Shown in pieces: positions 21,045-31,735 of a stretch of 64,000 nt of DNA (the stretch's first letter is position 1; each line of letters begins with the position of its first letter). Source of the DNA: Datura wrightii (lineage: Eukaryota > Streptophyta > Magnoliopsida > Solanales > Solanaceae); assembly GCA_035772735.1 (NCBI GenBank), contig JASDFA010000003.1, forward strand, positions 64,476,501 through 64,540,500, given 5' to 3'. The notes below the pieces were generated by a model. That model saw nothing but the letters and a program-made list of their open reading frames with translations. It was not told where the DNA came from and searched no databases. The translations under genes and the position numbers were made by a program.

Positions 21045-22306
21045 CAACTCATACGCCACCTTGCCAACTCTTCTCACAATCTGGTAGGGGCCAACATAGT
21101 AGGGAACAAGTTTCCCTTTCTTTCTGAACTGCATTACTCCCTTCATAAGAGATACCTTCAAGAACACCTAGTCATCCACCTCGTACTCAAGTTCTATTCT
21201 CCTAACATCGACGTAGGACTTTTGGTGAATTTGAGCGGTTTTTAACCTGTCCCTTATCAACTGAACCTTCACCATAGCCTCATGAACAAAATCTGACCCT
21301 ATCATAGCTGCCACACCAACCTTAAACCATTCGATGAGCGATCTACATCTCGCCTATAGAGAGAGCCTCGAACGGTGCCATTTTGATACTGGAGTGATAG
21401 CTGTTATTGTAAGCAAACTCAATCATGGGCAAGTGATCATCCCAACTACCTTTAAAGTCCACCACACATGCTCTCAACATGACTTTGATAATATAAATCG
21501 TCTGTCCGCTTGATCATCCTTTTGCGGATGAAATGTTGTGTTGAGTTTAACCTGAGTACCAAGCCCTTTTTGGAATGACCTCCAAAACTGAGATGTAAAT
21601 TGAGTACCTCAATCTAAAATGATGGACAAGGGAACCCCATGCAATCACACCAACTCTCGGATATATATCTTGGCATAATCCTCTGCTGAATCCGTGGTTT
21701 TAACTGGTAGAAAATGTGCAGCCTTGGTCAACCTTTCTACCACCACCCAAATGGAGTCATATTATCAGCGAGTACGAGGTAATCCTATTATGAAATCCAT
21801 GATAATCTCTTCCCACTTCCAAGTAGGAATGTTAATATCCTGAAGTACGCCTCCCGGCCTTTGATGCTCCTCCTTTACTTGTTGACAGCTCGGGCACTTA
21901 GCTATGATACAATATCCTTCTTCATGCCATTTTACCAATAAATCCCCCGTAAATCACGATACATCTTAGTGGCACCCGGATCGATAGAATACCTGGATCC
22001 ATGGGCCTCATGCAACATACGGCTCCTTAAATCATCAACATCTGGAACACATAGGCGACCCGGTTACTACAGCACACCATTTCCCCCTTGGGAGAAGACC
22101 TCCACCTTCTTACTTCGAACTGCTTCCTTTAACTTAACAAACATTGGTCCTCATCTTGTCTAGCTTTCACGTCAGTCACAAGGGACGATTCTGATCCGTT
22201 CTGGACAACAACACCACCATCAGTCGAGTCAACCGATCTAACTCCCAACCTTGCGAGTCGATGTACATGTTTCTCTAGCTCCTTCTTCCCCTCATCTACA
22301 TGGGAT
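21045..22306 (-). pseudogene. Element D pol: integrase and RNase H-integrase linker
   Basis: From high coordinates: SHVDEGKKELEKHVHRLARL and VVQNGSESSLVTDVKARQDE (linker), then a zinc-finger region around 22000-21880. Next are the catalytic core (about 21830-21380) and the C-terminal GPYQIVRRVGKVAYELE at 21120-21045. Frames are broken throughout the core; for instance the second acidic region near 21640 is altered. The natural end (HPVFH, chromodomain-like tail) is missing, because the deletion joins YELE directly to filler DNA. The linker ends at 22306, where the E duplication begins, and continues at 34917. Confidence 0.8.
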
Positions 22307-22311
22307 ACACT
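22307..22311. repeat. Target-site duplication of element E, left copy (ACACT)
   Basis: GGGATACACT precedes TGTTCGAGCC. ACACT recurs at 34912-34916. Removing E restores a sequence matching 8431-8470 of element B. Confidence 0.95.
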
Positions 22312-23719
22312 TGTTCGAGCCAAAACTACACGCAAGTGCACGTGGTCATACAAGTAGTAAAGTGGCTTTATTTCAAGCCAAGTATCGATGCCACAGGGAC
22401 TGAACAACGGTATTAAGTAACTTAAGCGTCAGTGAACAATATCTCTATGAATGCAGACAACCAAATAAATAATGTTTTATGAGTTAAGATCACTAAGTAA
22501 TAAGAATCTAAGTCAAGATTATAATTTTAGTCTGAACAATAGTAATGAACAAGCTGAGGTTAAGGCAAGCATGCAGGGATGTAATTTATTAATTCAATTC
22601 AGCTAATCTTGTCTTCGGTTGCTGGTCAGGAATTAATTGCCTATGGATTGGATCTTTCGACTCCTATCCAATTAAAGAATCATGAGACCTTATTCTACAT
22701 TTCTATGATATAAGAATCTCATGATCTAGCCATACATAACCGATTCCATAAATGACTAATAAGACTATCAGATATATTTCTATTTTGAACGTAAATCAAT
22801 TCTCAATTTTCTCAAATAAGAAAAGATCATATCCTACCAATTCACATCTGTCCAATTCCTTTCCTTTTCAGAATAAAAATTGGATTTCTAAGATATACAT
22901 TAACATTGGCCAAACATTAATGCAGTAAAAATAAGAATTGATAGAACAACCACTGAAGAAAAGATGAAAACTGAAATGATTAATAATTACATTCCTCTAC
23001 AATTATCCTTAACCTCAGCAAGAGGTGAATTAGTCACTCATTTGTGAATTAAACATCTTCAAATAAGTAGAATTCATACAAGCAATTTAAATTAAAGAGA
23101 AAAAGGAAGAGAAGAACCCTTGAATTTTCGTCCTCTCAACTGCCTGCAACCCACGTTCTTGCTCAACCAAGTCAGAATTTTTAAAATAAAACCTAAGTGT
23201 GCTATTGATACTATTGAGAATTTTTCTCGGAATAACAAGCAACGTGGCACGGAGTGTATCGCGGAGCACTGCCTCCGTGCCACGGTGCTATCGCGAACAT
23301 TCACTGGAACTTGAGGTTCCAGGTAATTACACTCAACGTGACATGGAGTGCATGACGGAGCACTGCCTCCGTGTCACGAAGGTAATGCGAACCTCCACTA
23401 GAATTTGACATATTTTAATCATCCCAGGCAGAATGCCTCCGCGATGGTAGCGTGACATGACGCCATCGTGGAGCCCTTATTTTTGCCAATTTCCCTTGTC
23501 AACTTGCACTTCTTGCTGCCGAGTCCATTCCTGCACTTCACCAACTTGTAGATTATCTTCCAAAAGTTCCTTCTACCTACAAAACAACACTAATCATGTT
23601 GATTAGTATAAATTCACATTTATTTAAGAATCACATGAGAATGTACACATAACAATAGATAAACAAATAGAAATGAAGCATTTGAGTATCACTTGGGCAT
23701 GAAATTCTGCACAAGATCA
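22312..23719 (-). repeat. 3' LTR of element E (1408 bp)
   Basis: TGTTCGAGCC...AAGATCA on plus, equal in length to 33504-34911. The TATA equivalent has decayed (TATCAATA on minus near 23205). Hairpins lie at 23244-23473. Plus-strand frames at 23120-23408 are accidental. Confidence 0.95.
23244..23473 (-). promoter_or_regulatory. U3 hairpin cluster, element E 3' LTR
   Basis: Three palindromes: GTGGCACGGAG-n18-CTCCGTGCCAC (23244-23283, perfect), GTGACATGGAG-n18-CTCCGTGTCAC (23338-23377, one mismatch) and CTCCGCGATGG-n15-CCATCGTGGAG (23437-23473, one mismatch). Arms, 40-base span and a CGCGGAG-containing centre match element A hairpin 2, although the elements are unrelated. Confidence 0.85.
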
Positions 23720-23735
23720 CTTACCCCACACTTAA
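23720..23735 (-). other. Polypurine tract region, element E
   Basis: On minus, AGTGTGGGGTAAG directly precedes the TGATCTTG start of the 3' LTR. The same sequence is kept next to the F LTR (55490-55505). Confidence 0.75.
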
Positions 23736-25554
23736 AACCATGTTCGTCCTCGAAGAATACGCTCATATCTCATGCAATTGAAACCCACGCATAACTAATT
23801 TGGCTCGACCATTAAAGCTACGGCTATACTGATTGTTTAAGATAGAAAATCATCAAAAAAAACATGCATGGTTTCATCAATACAATGAAGTACACCACAT
23901 TAAGACCTCCTCACCTCAAGAATCGATTCTTGATCTTGGAAAACTCATGCAAATCAACTGATTAAGACATTCAACACGAAATTTCATCTCTCGTCAAGCA
24001 TGTTCCCTCACAACACAAGAGAATTACCCCATTTGCCATCATAAGATTTCCAAAGCACTACGTGTAGGGGTATACAAATACGATTTCGCTCGCTCTCCCA
24101 AAGAATTCACATGCATCATGTCATGAACCATAAACTTGCCTTTAGTATTTTACTCCACTAATATAAGGATACGTGATGTAAGATCACGTAGGACTTAATG
24201 GGTTGTAATGTAAGATAAGGAACTAGTCAATAACTTGGCTAACCAATAATAGCAACTAGCTTCCCTAAGCGCTTTTCAATACATCCCACCTTCAGTACGG
24301 GCATTGCTTCTTCCTCCATCCTCTCATTCTTGAATTTTCTTCGTTGTTTTTGTTCCCATTTCTTTAAGCACACTCGACTTACTAGCAAAGAGTATTTATG
24401 CATCTTTATTTTGTTCTCATTCATTTATTTTCTTACTCTCTACTATTAATTAACCAATTTCAACAAGTGCACCTTTGACCTTTTCTTTAGCTTTCACAAC
24501 TTCCGCTTTCCTTCCGTTTCACACTTCTCGCTCCTTTACACTTTGGGAAAAATTATTTTTCCTAAGCGCTTAAGGGTTTTGGATCAAATTCACGGACAAT
24601 GAAAAGAAGGGGTTAAGCTCAGTTTGTACCTCTCAAAGAATAGGCTAAAGGCTCAATGGGGCTAACTAAGATGTAACATTCAAGGTAGGTATGATAAAGG
24701 AGAAACTTTTGGTTTATTCAAAGAAATGCGTACATCCTTTCCTACAATCCACATCCTTCATTTCATTTAGTACACACACCAGGCAAGTTCTAGACACTTC
24801 ACAATAAAATGGAATAGTCGAAACCTCACCTCACACTCATTGCACATGCTCAACTTAAGACATATTCAAAGACTCTTTAATCAGCAATTACAAGAATTCA
24901 CTATTAAGCCTCGATCACACCGAATCGAACTCTATGGCCTAGGTATCTCAACATGTTTAACACCTTTGCATGCATTCATATGAACCACACTTGCATCATA
25001 ATATCATGTACAACACGTAAAAAGAATTCTGAACCATTAATTAGCGATACGTTTGGGAAACAAACAAAAGAAAGAAGAAAAAAAAGAAAAAAAACTACTC
25101 CTATCGACTACATTTTCCTTAAGACGGTCGTCATCCATCCATCATAGGGAACAGTCGCTATCTACGACGTTGGTTCAATGGGACTATTCTCAGGAAAAGC
25201 ATCGAAAACAAAAACCGAGAAACCCAACAAAAACAAATTTCAACAAAAATATTTCAATAGAAAAAGATAAAAATATAATTGAAAAAAAAATATTTACACA
25301 TCACACACAACAGCAGCTCAACACAACAACAGCTCACAATTCATTACAATACCAACATTAATTACAGAACACATAACATATAGTCACAGGGTCACATTTA
25401 GCACAAGCACAACAAACATAAACAAAACATAAACAAAACAGCTAGCACCTAACTACTCCCACCCTACACTTAAGCCGAACACTGTCCCCAGTGTTCCCAT
25501 TATTGCAAAAGATCACAAAAGTATGGTGGTGAAACTCCCTGATCAATCAAAGTA
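23736..25554 (-). other. Long 3' untranslated region, element E
   Basis: About 1.8 kb lies between ORF3 and the PPT. It is AT-rich and collinear with F 55506-57284, including the GGTTCAATGGGACTATTCTC block. I see no coding motif; frames at 24239-25361 are chance. Conservation between copies reflects common descent and may include signals that I cannot identify. Confidence 0.7.
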
Positions 25555-26763
25555 TTAAACTTCTTCATCAGGTGCCAGTGCTTCGTCTCCCATATCAGAA
25601 TCGCCCCCGCCATCCTCGTCTGACTCAACATCTGAGTCCTCCCGGCGTGTCTCCTCTTCGGTTGGGACATCATCATCCACGGCCTCCACAAATGCGGGCC
25701 CCACTTGGCATAAGGCTCGGGCATTTTCGTTGAATGGGTAATCCAACTCGAGATGCCACAGCTCATCCTCCGTTGCGGGCCATCCTCTAATGCGCAGCTG
25801 CCACATCTGCATCCCGTACATGCGGGCCATGTACTGATCATCCCGAGCATGTCGCTCGGCTAGTGTGAGCACCAGCCGATAAGTAGTGTCAGGTGACTTG
25901 GTTTTGGAGACATCCAAGGCACGCCTGTCAATCTGAGCGATGTAATCTAGGGCCTCCTCCTCAATATCGTGGCCCCTCAGGAACGTGGTAAGCAGACCAC
26001 CGAACCCATATCTATGCCCTCGATGCAGTCGGGCTCTCTTCATGGCGGAGATGATCACCACCCCAACATTGATTTCCAGCCCCTTCATCCGTGCGTACAC
26101 TAGACAAACTCTATCCCGGGTGACATCTGTCATGTGCACCCCCGGGATCAGGCACGAACAAACAATCTTCAACCCAATCCGGGCCTTCTTGTTCATCTGA
26201 GAATAGGGCAATGTCTGATGGTAGCCACTTTCCTTGTGCCTACCCCACTCGGCTGTCGATCGGGCTCCACATGAGGTGCGTCTGATGTCCACATAAGGTG
26301 GACTGATGTTCAGCTAATGGAGGACATGAGCGTCTGTGTCCCGCGCCCCCAAGATTGCATTAAGATGGTGGGGTTCAAAGGTGACAACCTGCCTTTTGAT
26401 TTTTATGGTGTGGCTGCATAAGGTCGGGTTCTAGTTGGCATAGAACTCCCGGATAAGATGGAGATTGCACTCCCTGAGTTCTTTGAAAATGAAGTTTAGT
26501 CCAACGGTGTCAATCCTATGTACAATCCGCGGGAATTCCTGTGCCAGTGGTTCCCATGCTATATGCTCCTCCGGGAAGTATTTGGTTTCATTGTGTTTGG
26601 CATACCACTTCTTCCTCTCATCAGTCACCCATCTGGTTCCGTATTGTCGGCGTTGCCCTCTAGGAATAACTGGTGCTGCTGGAACTGCTGTCCCCAATCT
26701 TACCCTCTTTCTGCTGGCGCCCGATGTGGATGCGCTCTTGCCCTTGTCCTGTCGGCCTGACAT
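25555..26763 (-). pseudogene. Athila third ORF (ORF3; putative plant transposon protein), element E
   Basis: One register of about 402 codons runs from ATG 26763-26761 to the stop at 25555, broken only by two TAG codons. One is at 26433-26431, where F has Trp (FYANW), and the other is near 26316, where F has Gln. The start gives MSGRQDKGKSAST, a Ser/Lys-rich tail, then KYFPEEHIAWEPLAQEFPRI and CGARSTAEWGRHKESGYHQT. Next come GVHMTDVTRDRVCLVYARMK and RYGFGGLLTTFLRGHDIEEE. It ends in an acidic segment with EEETRREDSDVESDEDGGGD. This resembles the domain I know as putative plant transposon protein, found in the Athila envelope position. No signal peptide or membrane segment is visible, so an envelope role is not supported. 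Confidence 0.78.
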
Positions 26764-26768
26764 TGTTC

Positions 26769-27404
26769 CTGTACATTCAAACATATAGTCTCAATGTTAT
26801 TCAAGTCATAATTAGCTACAACTAAGGTTGGGCTTAATTGGATCACCCCACACTTAATCTTTAGCCGCAATCGACACAATTTTGACAAGACATTTATGAT
26901 TTTGCCATTCTTAGCATTCAACATGCTTAGTGCATTCATAAAAGTCGATGGAGCAATTACTTTGTACTACTCAGACATCGTACAATGAATAAAAATTCTC
27001 CATCGATTCAATTACCTCATCATTAGCACTTTGCAATTTTGTTTTCACAACAACCTATGTAATTGTCCAATTACATTCTCCCGAAAATCCCTCTTCTACA
27101 TTGGCATATTCAACATCAATCACAATACATTTCACTTCAAACAACATGCACAACCCAATTTATCAACATTTTCATGCATTTTGTCTTCTTCCTATTCAAT
27201 CCTCAACCCTAGCTCACAATATAGTAAGAATTTCAATAATCATGCAATCATTGAGCTAATCTATTCACAACGATACTATGAACATCATTCAAGCATAACT
27301 CAATTGATTTCAAGCTTATTTCTCACATAGGGCAAAGTCTCATCACAAAACATGTTCAAGAATCGACAGTTTGGGCAATACTAAGGAAAAATTCAACAAC
27401 ATAC
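26769..27404 (-). other. Probable intron in the ORF3 5' leader, element E
   Basis: Minus-strand donor AAAG|GTATGTTG (GT at 27404-27403) and acceptor GTACAG|GAACAATG (AG at 26770-26769) bound 636 nt. The ORF3 ATG follows five bases after the acceptor. Element F keeps the donor as AAAG|GTACGTTC (59130) at a similar distance, but its acceptor reads CG. No RNA data were available. Confidence 0.6.
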
Positions 27405-27595
27405 CTTTACATCGATGAAATTGAAGAAAACTCGGAGAATTTTGATCACTAGGTCCGTGTCACGTTGGAGAGAATTGAATTTTGGGTGTGGGTCGCGGAG
27501 GGATTGACAGAGTAGAAAAAAATGAAGGAAATTGGGGTTTAAAAGAGGTTTTTCGTGCGGGTTACCCGGTGACCCGACGCGAAATACACCTCAAC

Positions 27596-27731
27596 GTGTC
27601 ACGGAGGGTAACGTGGAGCACTGCCTCCATGACACGGAGCCATCGCGCAAGTATTCTGGAAATTTTTTAAAAATCCGGAATACACCTCAACGTGTCACAG
27701 AGGTTAACGCGGAGGCCCCCCTCCGTGACAC
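27596..27731 (-). promoter_or_regulatory. Internal duplicated hairpin module between pol and ORF3, element E
   Basis: Two copies of the LTR-type palindrome: GTGTCACGGAG-n18-CTCCATGACAC (27596-27635) and GTGTCACAGAG-n18-CTCCGTGACAC (27692-27731). They lie in a roughly 96-bp tandem duplication sharing ATACACCTCAACGTGTCAC and GACACGGAGCCATC. They are upstream of the ORF3 leader on minus. A weak TATA-like CTTTTAAACCCC lies near 27537. The rest of 27405-28024 is T-rich and non-coding. Confidence 0.7.
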
Positions 27732-28024
27732 GGAGCCATCACGTAGGCTCACTGGAATGTGCCAATTTTTATTTTCCTACCTTGATTTTTTCCTTTGAGC
27801 TTTTTTGTATTTTTTGGCCCTCCGTTCCACCTGAAATTCATTTCACCACAAGAAATTGGTTAGAAATCATAGGTTGCAACGCAACAATTTTTATTTTTAT
27901 TTTTCTTTGTTTTTCTTTTTCTCTTTTTTTTCTTCAAATAATTCTACTCTTCTATTACAACACAGTCACGGGTTGCCTCCTGTGCAGCGCCTGATTTACC
28001 ATCGCGGCTCGACGCTATTCATTC

Positions 28025-29440
28025 TCAATCATCCTCTAGAGTGATCAACGTCTTCTCTCGAATAACGTCATCTCCCTAATAATGCTTACATCTTTGCCCC
28101 TTCACCAAAAATGTGGCACTTCTATCTTCTTGCCACAACTCCACTGCCCCGTGTGGGGTCATTCTCACCACTTCAAACGGCCCTGACCACTTGGACCGCA
28201 ACTTTCCTAGAAAAAGCTTCAACCTTAAATTAAATAACAACACTTTCTACCCCGGCTCAAAGATCCGATGAACCATATGCCTATTGTGCCACCGTTTAGT
28301 TTTCTCCTTGTAGCATTTGGCACTTTCATAGGCATGCCATCGAAACTCATCTAGTTCGCTGAGTTGCATCAACCTCTTCTTCCCTGCTAGCTCCGGATCC
28401 ATGTTCAGCTTTCTCACGGCCCAAAAAGCTCGATGTTCCAGCTCCACAGGCAAATGACATGCCTTTCCATAGACCAATCTGTACGGAGAAGTCCCAATGG
28501 GTGTCTTGTATGCAGTTCTATAAGCCAATAATGCATCATCGAGTTTGCTTGACTAATCAATTCGTTGCGCATTCGTTGTCTTCTATAGAATATTCTTTGT
28601 CTCTCTGTTTGACACCTCCACTTGCCCGCTAGTTTGGGAATGATACGTTGTTGCTACCTTGTGCCGCACCCCATATTTAGCTAGCAAGCTCTCTAAACTC
28701 GCATTCACAAAATGAGCCCCTCCATCACTGATAATGGTTGTGGGTGTCCCGAACCTGGTGAAAATTTGCTTTTTCACAAATTTCGTCACTACCTTGTTGT
28801 CATTCTTGGGACAAGCTGTTGCCTCCACCAACTTAGATACATAGTCAACCGCTACGAAGATGTAATGATTACCAAATGACGGTGGAAACGGGCCCATGAA
28901 GTCTATTCCCCATACATCAAAAATCTCCACTTCTAATATTTGCTGCAGTGGCATCTCCTGTCATCTACCAATTGTTACCTGTTCTTTGGCATCTATCATA
29001 CATTTTTACGTATGCTATAGAATCTTTGAACAATGTAGGCCAAAAGAAACCTGACTGTAGCACCTTGTGAGTTGTCCACTCTCCTCTATGGTGCCCTCCA
29101 TACAACGATGAGTGACAACTCCTCAATACTTCTGCAATCTGGCTCTCTGGAATGCATCATCTCATCACTTCATCCGGTCCCTACTTAAACAGATACAACT
29201 CATCCCATATGTAATATCTGCAATCATGTCTCAAATTCTTTCTTTGCTGAGTCGTAGCCTCCGGTGGGTAGACTCCACTTACCAGCAAAGGATTTCAGCT
29301 TCCCTTATTGCCAAGAGTTGATCATCTGGGAACTCTTCTTTGATGCTGTCACCTTCCTTTACATGCAACCGGCTTTCCAATCGTGATAGGTGATCTTCCA
29401 CTTGATTCTCGCTCCCCTTTCTGTCCCGAATCTCTAGGTC
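28025..29440 (-). pseudogene. Element E pol: integrase
   Basis: The N-terminal region (about 29130-28990) has SSLYGGHHRGEW-like and DRCQRT-like zinc-binding sequence. The core (28954-28583) has D in EIFDVWGIDFMGPF, D in IISDGGAHF and E in SGQVEVSNRETK, so the DDE triad is intact. The C-terminal part (28528-28025) reads AYRTAYKTPIGTSPYRLVYG and HNRHMVHRIFEPG, then a TAG at 28249-28247 where F has Gln. After that comes KLRSKWSGPFEVVRMTPHGA, ending about 28025. A frameshift or stop also lies between 28583 and 28528. It is shared almost residue for residue with F. Confidence 0.88.
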
Positions 29441-30640
29441 AAACTCTTATAGCAACAATATCCATTTGATTAGTCTGGGCTTTGCATCCTTCTTGTTAAA
29501 CAAATACCGAGTTGCTGCATGATCAGTATACACCACTACTTTCGAACCTACCAGGTAGGACCTGAAATTATCAAAGGCGAACACCAATGCTAGCATCTCC
29601 TTTTCCGTGACTGTATAATTGACTTGGGCTGCGTCAAGTGTTTTTCTTGCATAATGAATGGAATGAAAAATTTTATTCCTCCGCTGCCCCAATACAGCTC
29701 CTACAGCCACATCACTTGCATCACACATTAATTCAAACGGTTGCTCCCAGTCCGAAGAGATGAGAATAGGCGCTTCTACCAGCTTTTGTTTTAGCTCCTC
29801 GAATGCTTTAACACAATCTTTGTCAAACTCGAACTTCACCTCTTTTTCTAGCAACCGGCATATTGGTCTAGAAATTTTCGAGAAGTTCTTGATGAACCTT
29901 CTGTAGAACCCTGCATGTCTGAGAAAACTGCGAACACCCTTCACTGACACTGGTGGTGGTAGTTTTTCGATCACCTCAATCTTTGCACAATCGACTTCCA
30001 ACCCTTTGCATGACACCTTATGGCCAAGGACAATACCCTCCTTGACTAAAAAATGACATTTCTCCCAGTTGAGCACAAGGTTAGAGTCTTCACATCGAGC
30101 TAGCACCCTGTCAAGATTCTGCAAACATGTAGCAAGCGAATTGCCGAAAACAAACAAGTCATCCATAAATACCTCGACAAATCTTCCACCATATCGTGAA
30201 AGATCGCCATCATGCATCTCTGGAATGTGGCTGGTGCATTTCATAGACCAAATGGCATCCGCCTGAAAGCATATGTCCCATAAGGACATGTAAAAGTGGT
30301 CTTCTCCTGATCCTCTGGAGGTATGGCTATTTGATTATAGCCGGAATATCCATTAAGAAAACAATAATACTCTTGCCCTGCCAACCTGCCCAAAATTTGA
30401 TCATTAAATGGAATAGGATAATGATCTTTCCTCGTGTCCTCATTTAGCTTCCTATAATCCATGCAAATTCGCCAGCCTGTGACTGTACGGGTGGGAATTA
30501 GCTAATTCTTTTCGTTGGTGACCACGGTCATCACTCCTTTCTTTGGAACACACTTAACTGGGCTAACCCATACACTGTCTGAAATGGGATATACCACACC
30601 TGCATCAAGACACTTGATCACTTCCTTCCAAACTACATCC
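29441..30640 (-). pseudogene. Element E pol: reverse transcriptase and RNase H
   Basis: RT blocks in order: WVSPVKCVPKKG, then MDYRKLNEDTRKDHYPIPF and FLNGYSGYNQIAI. YGTYAFRRMPFGL follows, with a TGA at about 30243-30241 in place of Cys. The catalytic FMDD is at 30158-30169. A one-base loss just before it (VEDF region, about 30185) shifts the frame. Downstream, 30160 to 29447 is open: VLARCEDSNLVLNWEKCHFL, SFLRHAGFYRRFIKNFSKIS, ELMCDASDVAVGAVLG (RNase H first acid), YTVTEKEMLALVFAF and VVVYTDHAATRYLF (second and third acids). Catalytic residues survive, but the frame does not. Confidence 0.88.
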
Positions 30641-31735
30641 TTCACCACCGGATTCAACCTCCGCTGATGTTGCACAGTTGGCTTAGATCCTTCTTCCATA
30701 AAAATCCTATGTGTGCAAAAAGCTGGATTAATTCCTCTGATGTCCGACAATTGCCAACCCATTGCTTTCTTCCGCCTCTTGAGGACCACCAATGCATCTT
30801 TTACTTGTGCCTCTATCAGTTCTGCACAAATGATGATTGGCAAGGTGTCATCTTCCCCCAAAAATACATACTTCAGATGTGGAGGCAATGTCTTCAACTC
30901 CACTTTTGGTTCCTCCTCAATTGATGGTTTTGGCAATGGTTCCAATGTCCTCATCAATGGCTGAAAGTCTTTCTTCCTGGGAAACCATTTTGGCTCATTC
31001 AACGTCTGCACCATCTCATGTGTAGCAATGTATCCAAAATGATTGGAGCCCATCAAGGATCTCTCCAATGGGTCCTGTGAGTCAACAATCTGCAGAATTG
31101 ATTCCTGATTTAGCACATTGATTGTTGATAGCTCCTCATATATGGCCGGTAGTTTCATGGCCTTATACACATCAAAAACCTCTACTTTGTCATGTGCTCG
31201 CATGGTTAGCTGCCCAGCAGCCACAACAATCAAAGCTCACCGGGTTGCCAAGAAAGGACGTCCCAAAATAAATGGAACTTCCGCATCCGGCTCGAAATCC
31301 AAGATAATAAAATCCACCGGGAAAATGAGGGAGCCCACTTACACTAGCACATCCTCCACAATACCATCTGGTCTGGCCAAAGAATGGTCAGCTAGCTGCA
31401 AGATCAGTGTAGTTGGTCTAGGGCTGCCCAGCCCCAACTTCTTGAACACCGATGTCGGCATCAAGTTTATGCTTGCTCCCAAATCACATAATCCGTGAGC
31501 TTGAATACTTTGCCCAATTGTAATCTGAATGGTAAATCTCCCAGGATCCTTGAGCTTTATCGGCAACCTGTTCTGTATCCGGGAGGTGCACTCCTTAGTA
31601 AGCGCCACCGTAGCATACTCCGTCAATCTGCTTTTGTTTGCTACGATGTCCTTCATATACTTGGCATATTTCGGCATTCCCTGCAAAACATCAACTTGAG
31701 GTAAATTAATGTGTACCTGTTTTAGCACTGCCATG
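30641..31735 (-). pseudogene. Element E pol: aspartic protease and protease-RT linker
   Basis: 31734-31339 reads QVDVLQGMPKYAKYMKDIVA, TKECTSRIQNRLPIKLKDPG and then GLCDLGASINLMPTSVFKKL. DLGA is the Athila form of the aspartic protease site. After a stop near 31340 (VLV-stop, Gln in F) the linker includes DFEPDAEVPFILGRPFLAT and a second stop near 31235. It then has the long open frame 31233-30502 with LEPLPKPSIEEEPKVELKTL, GINPAFCTHRIFMEEGSKPT and WVSPVKCVPKKG. The product would cleave Gag-Pol. A GAG-to-TAG change after NEKN ends the frame at RT. Confidence 0.86.

Noticed and set aside
25555..26763. Viral envelope protein
   Set aside because: Position fits the Athila envelope slot, but no signal peptide, membrane segment or cysteine pattern is visible.
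25985..26788. Plus-strand open frames opposite ORF3
   Set aside because: They are shadows of the well-supported minus-strand ORF3, whose residues match element F.
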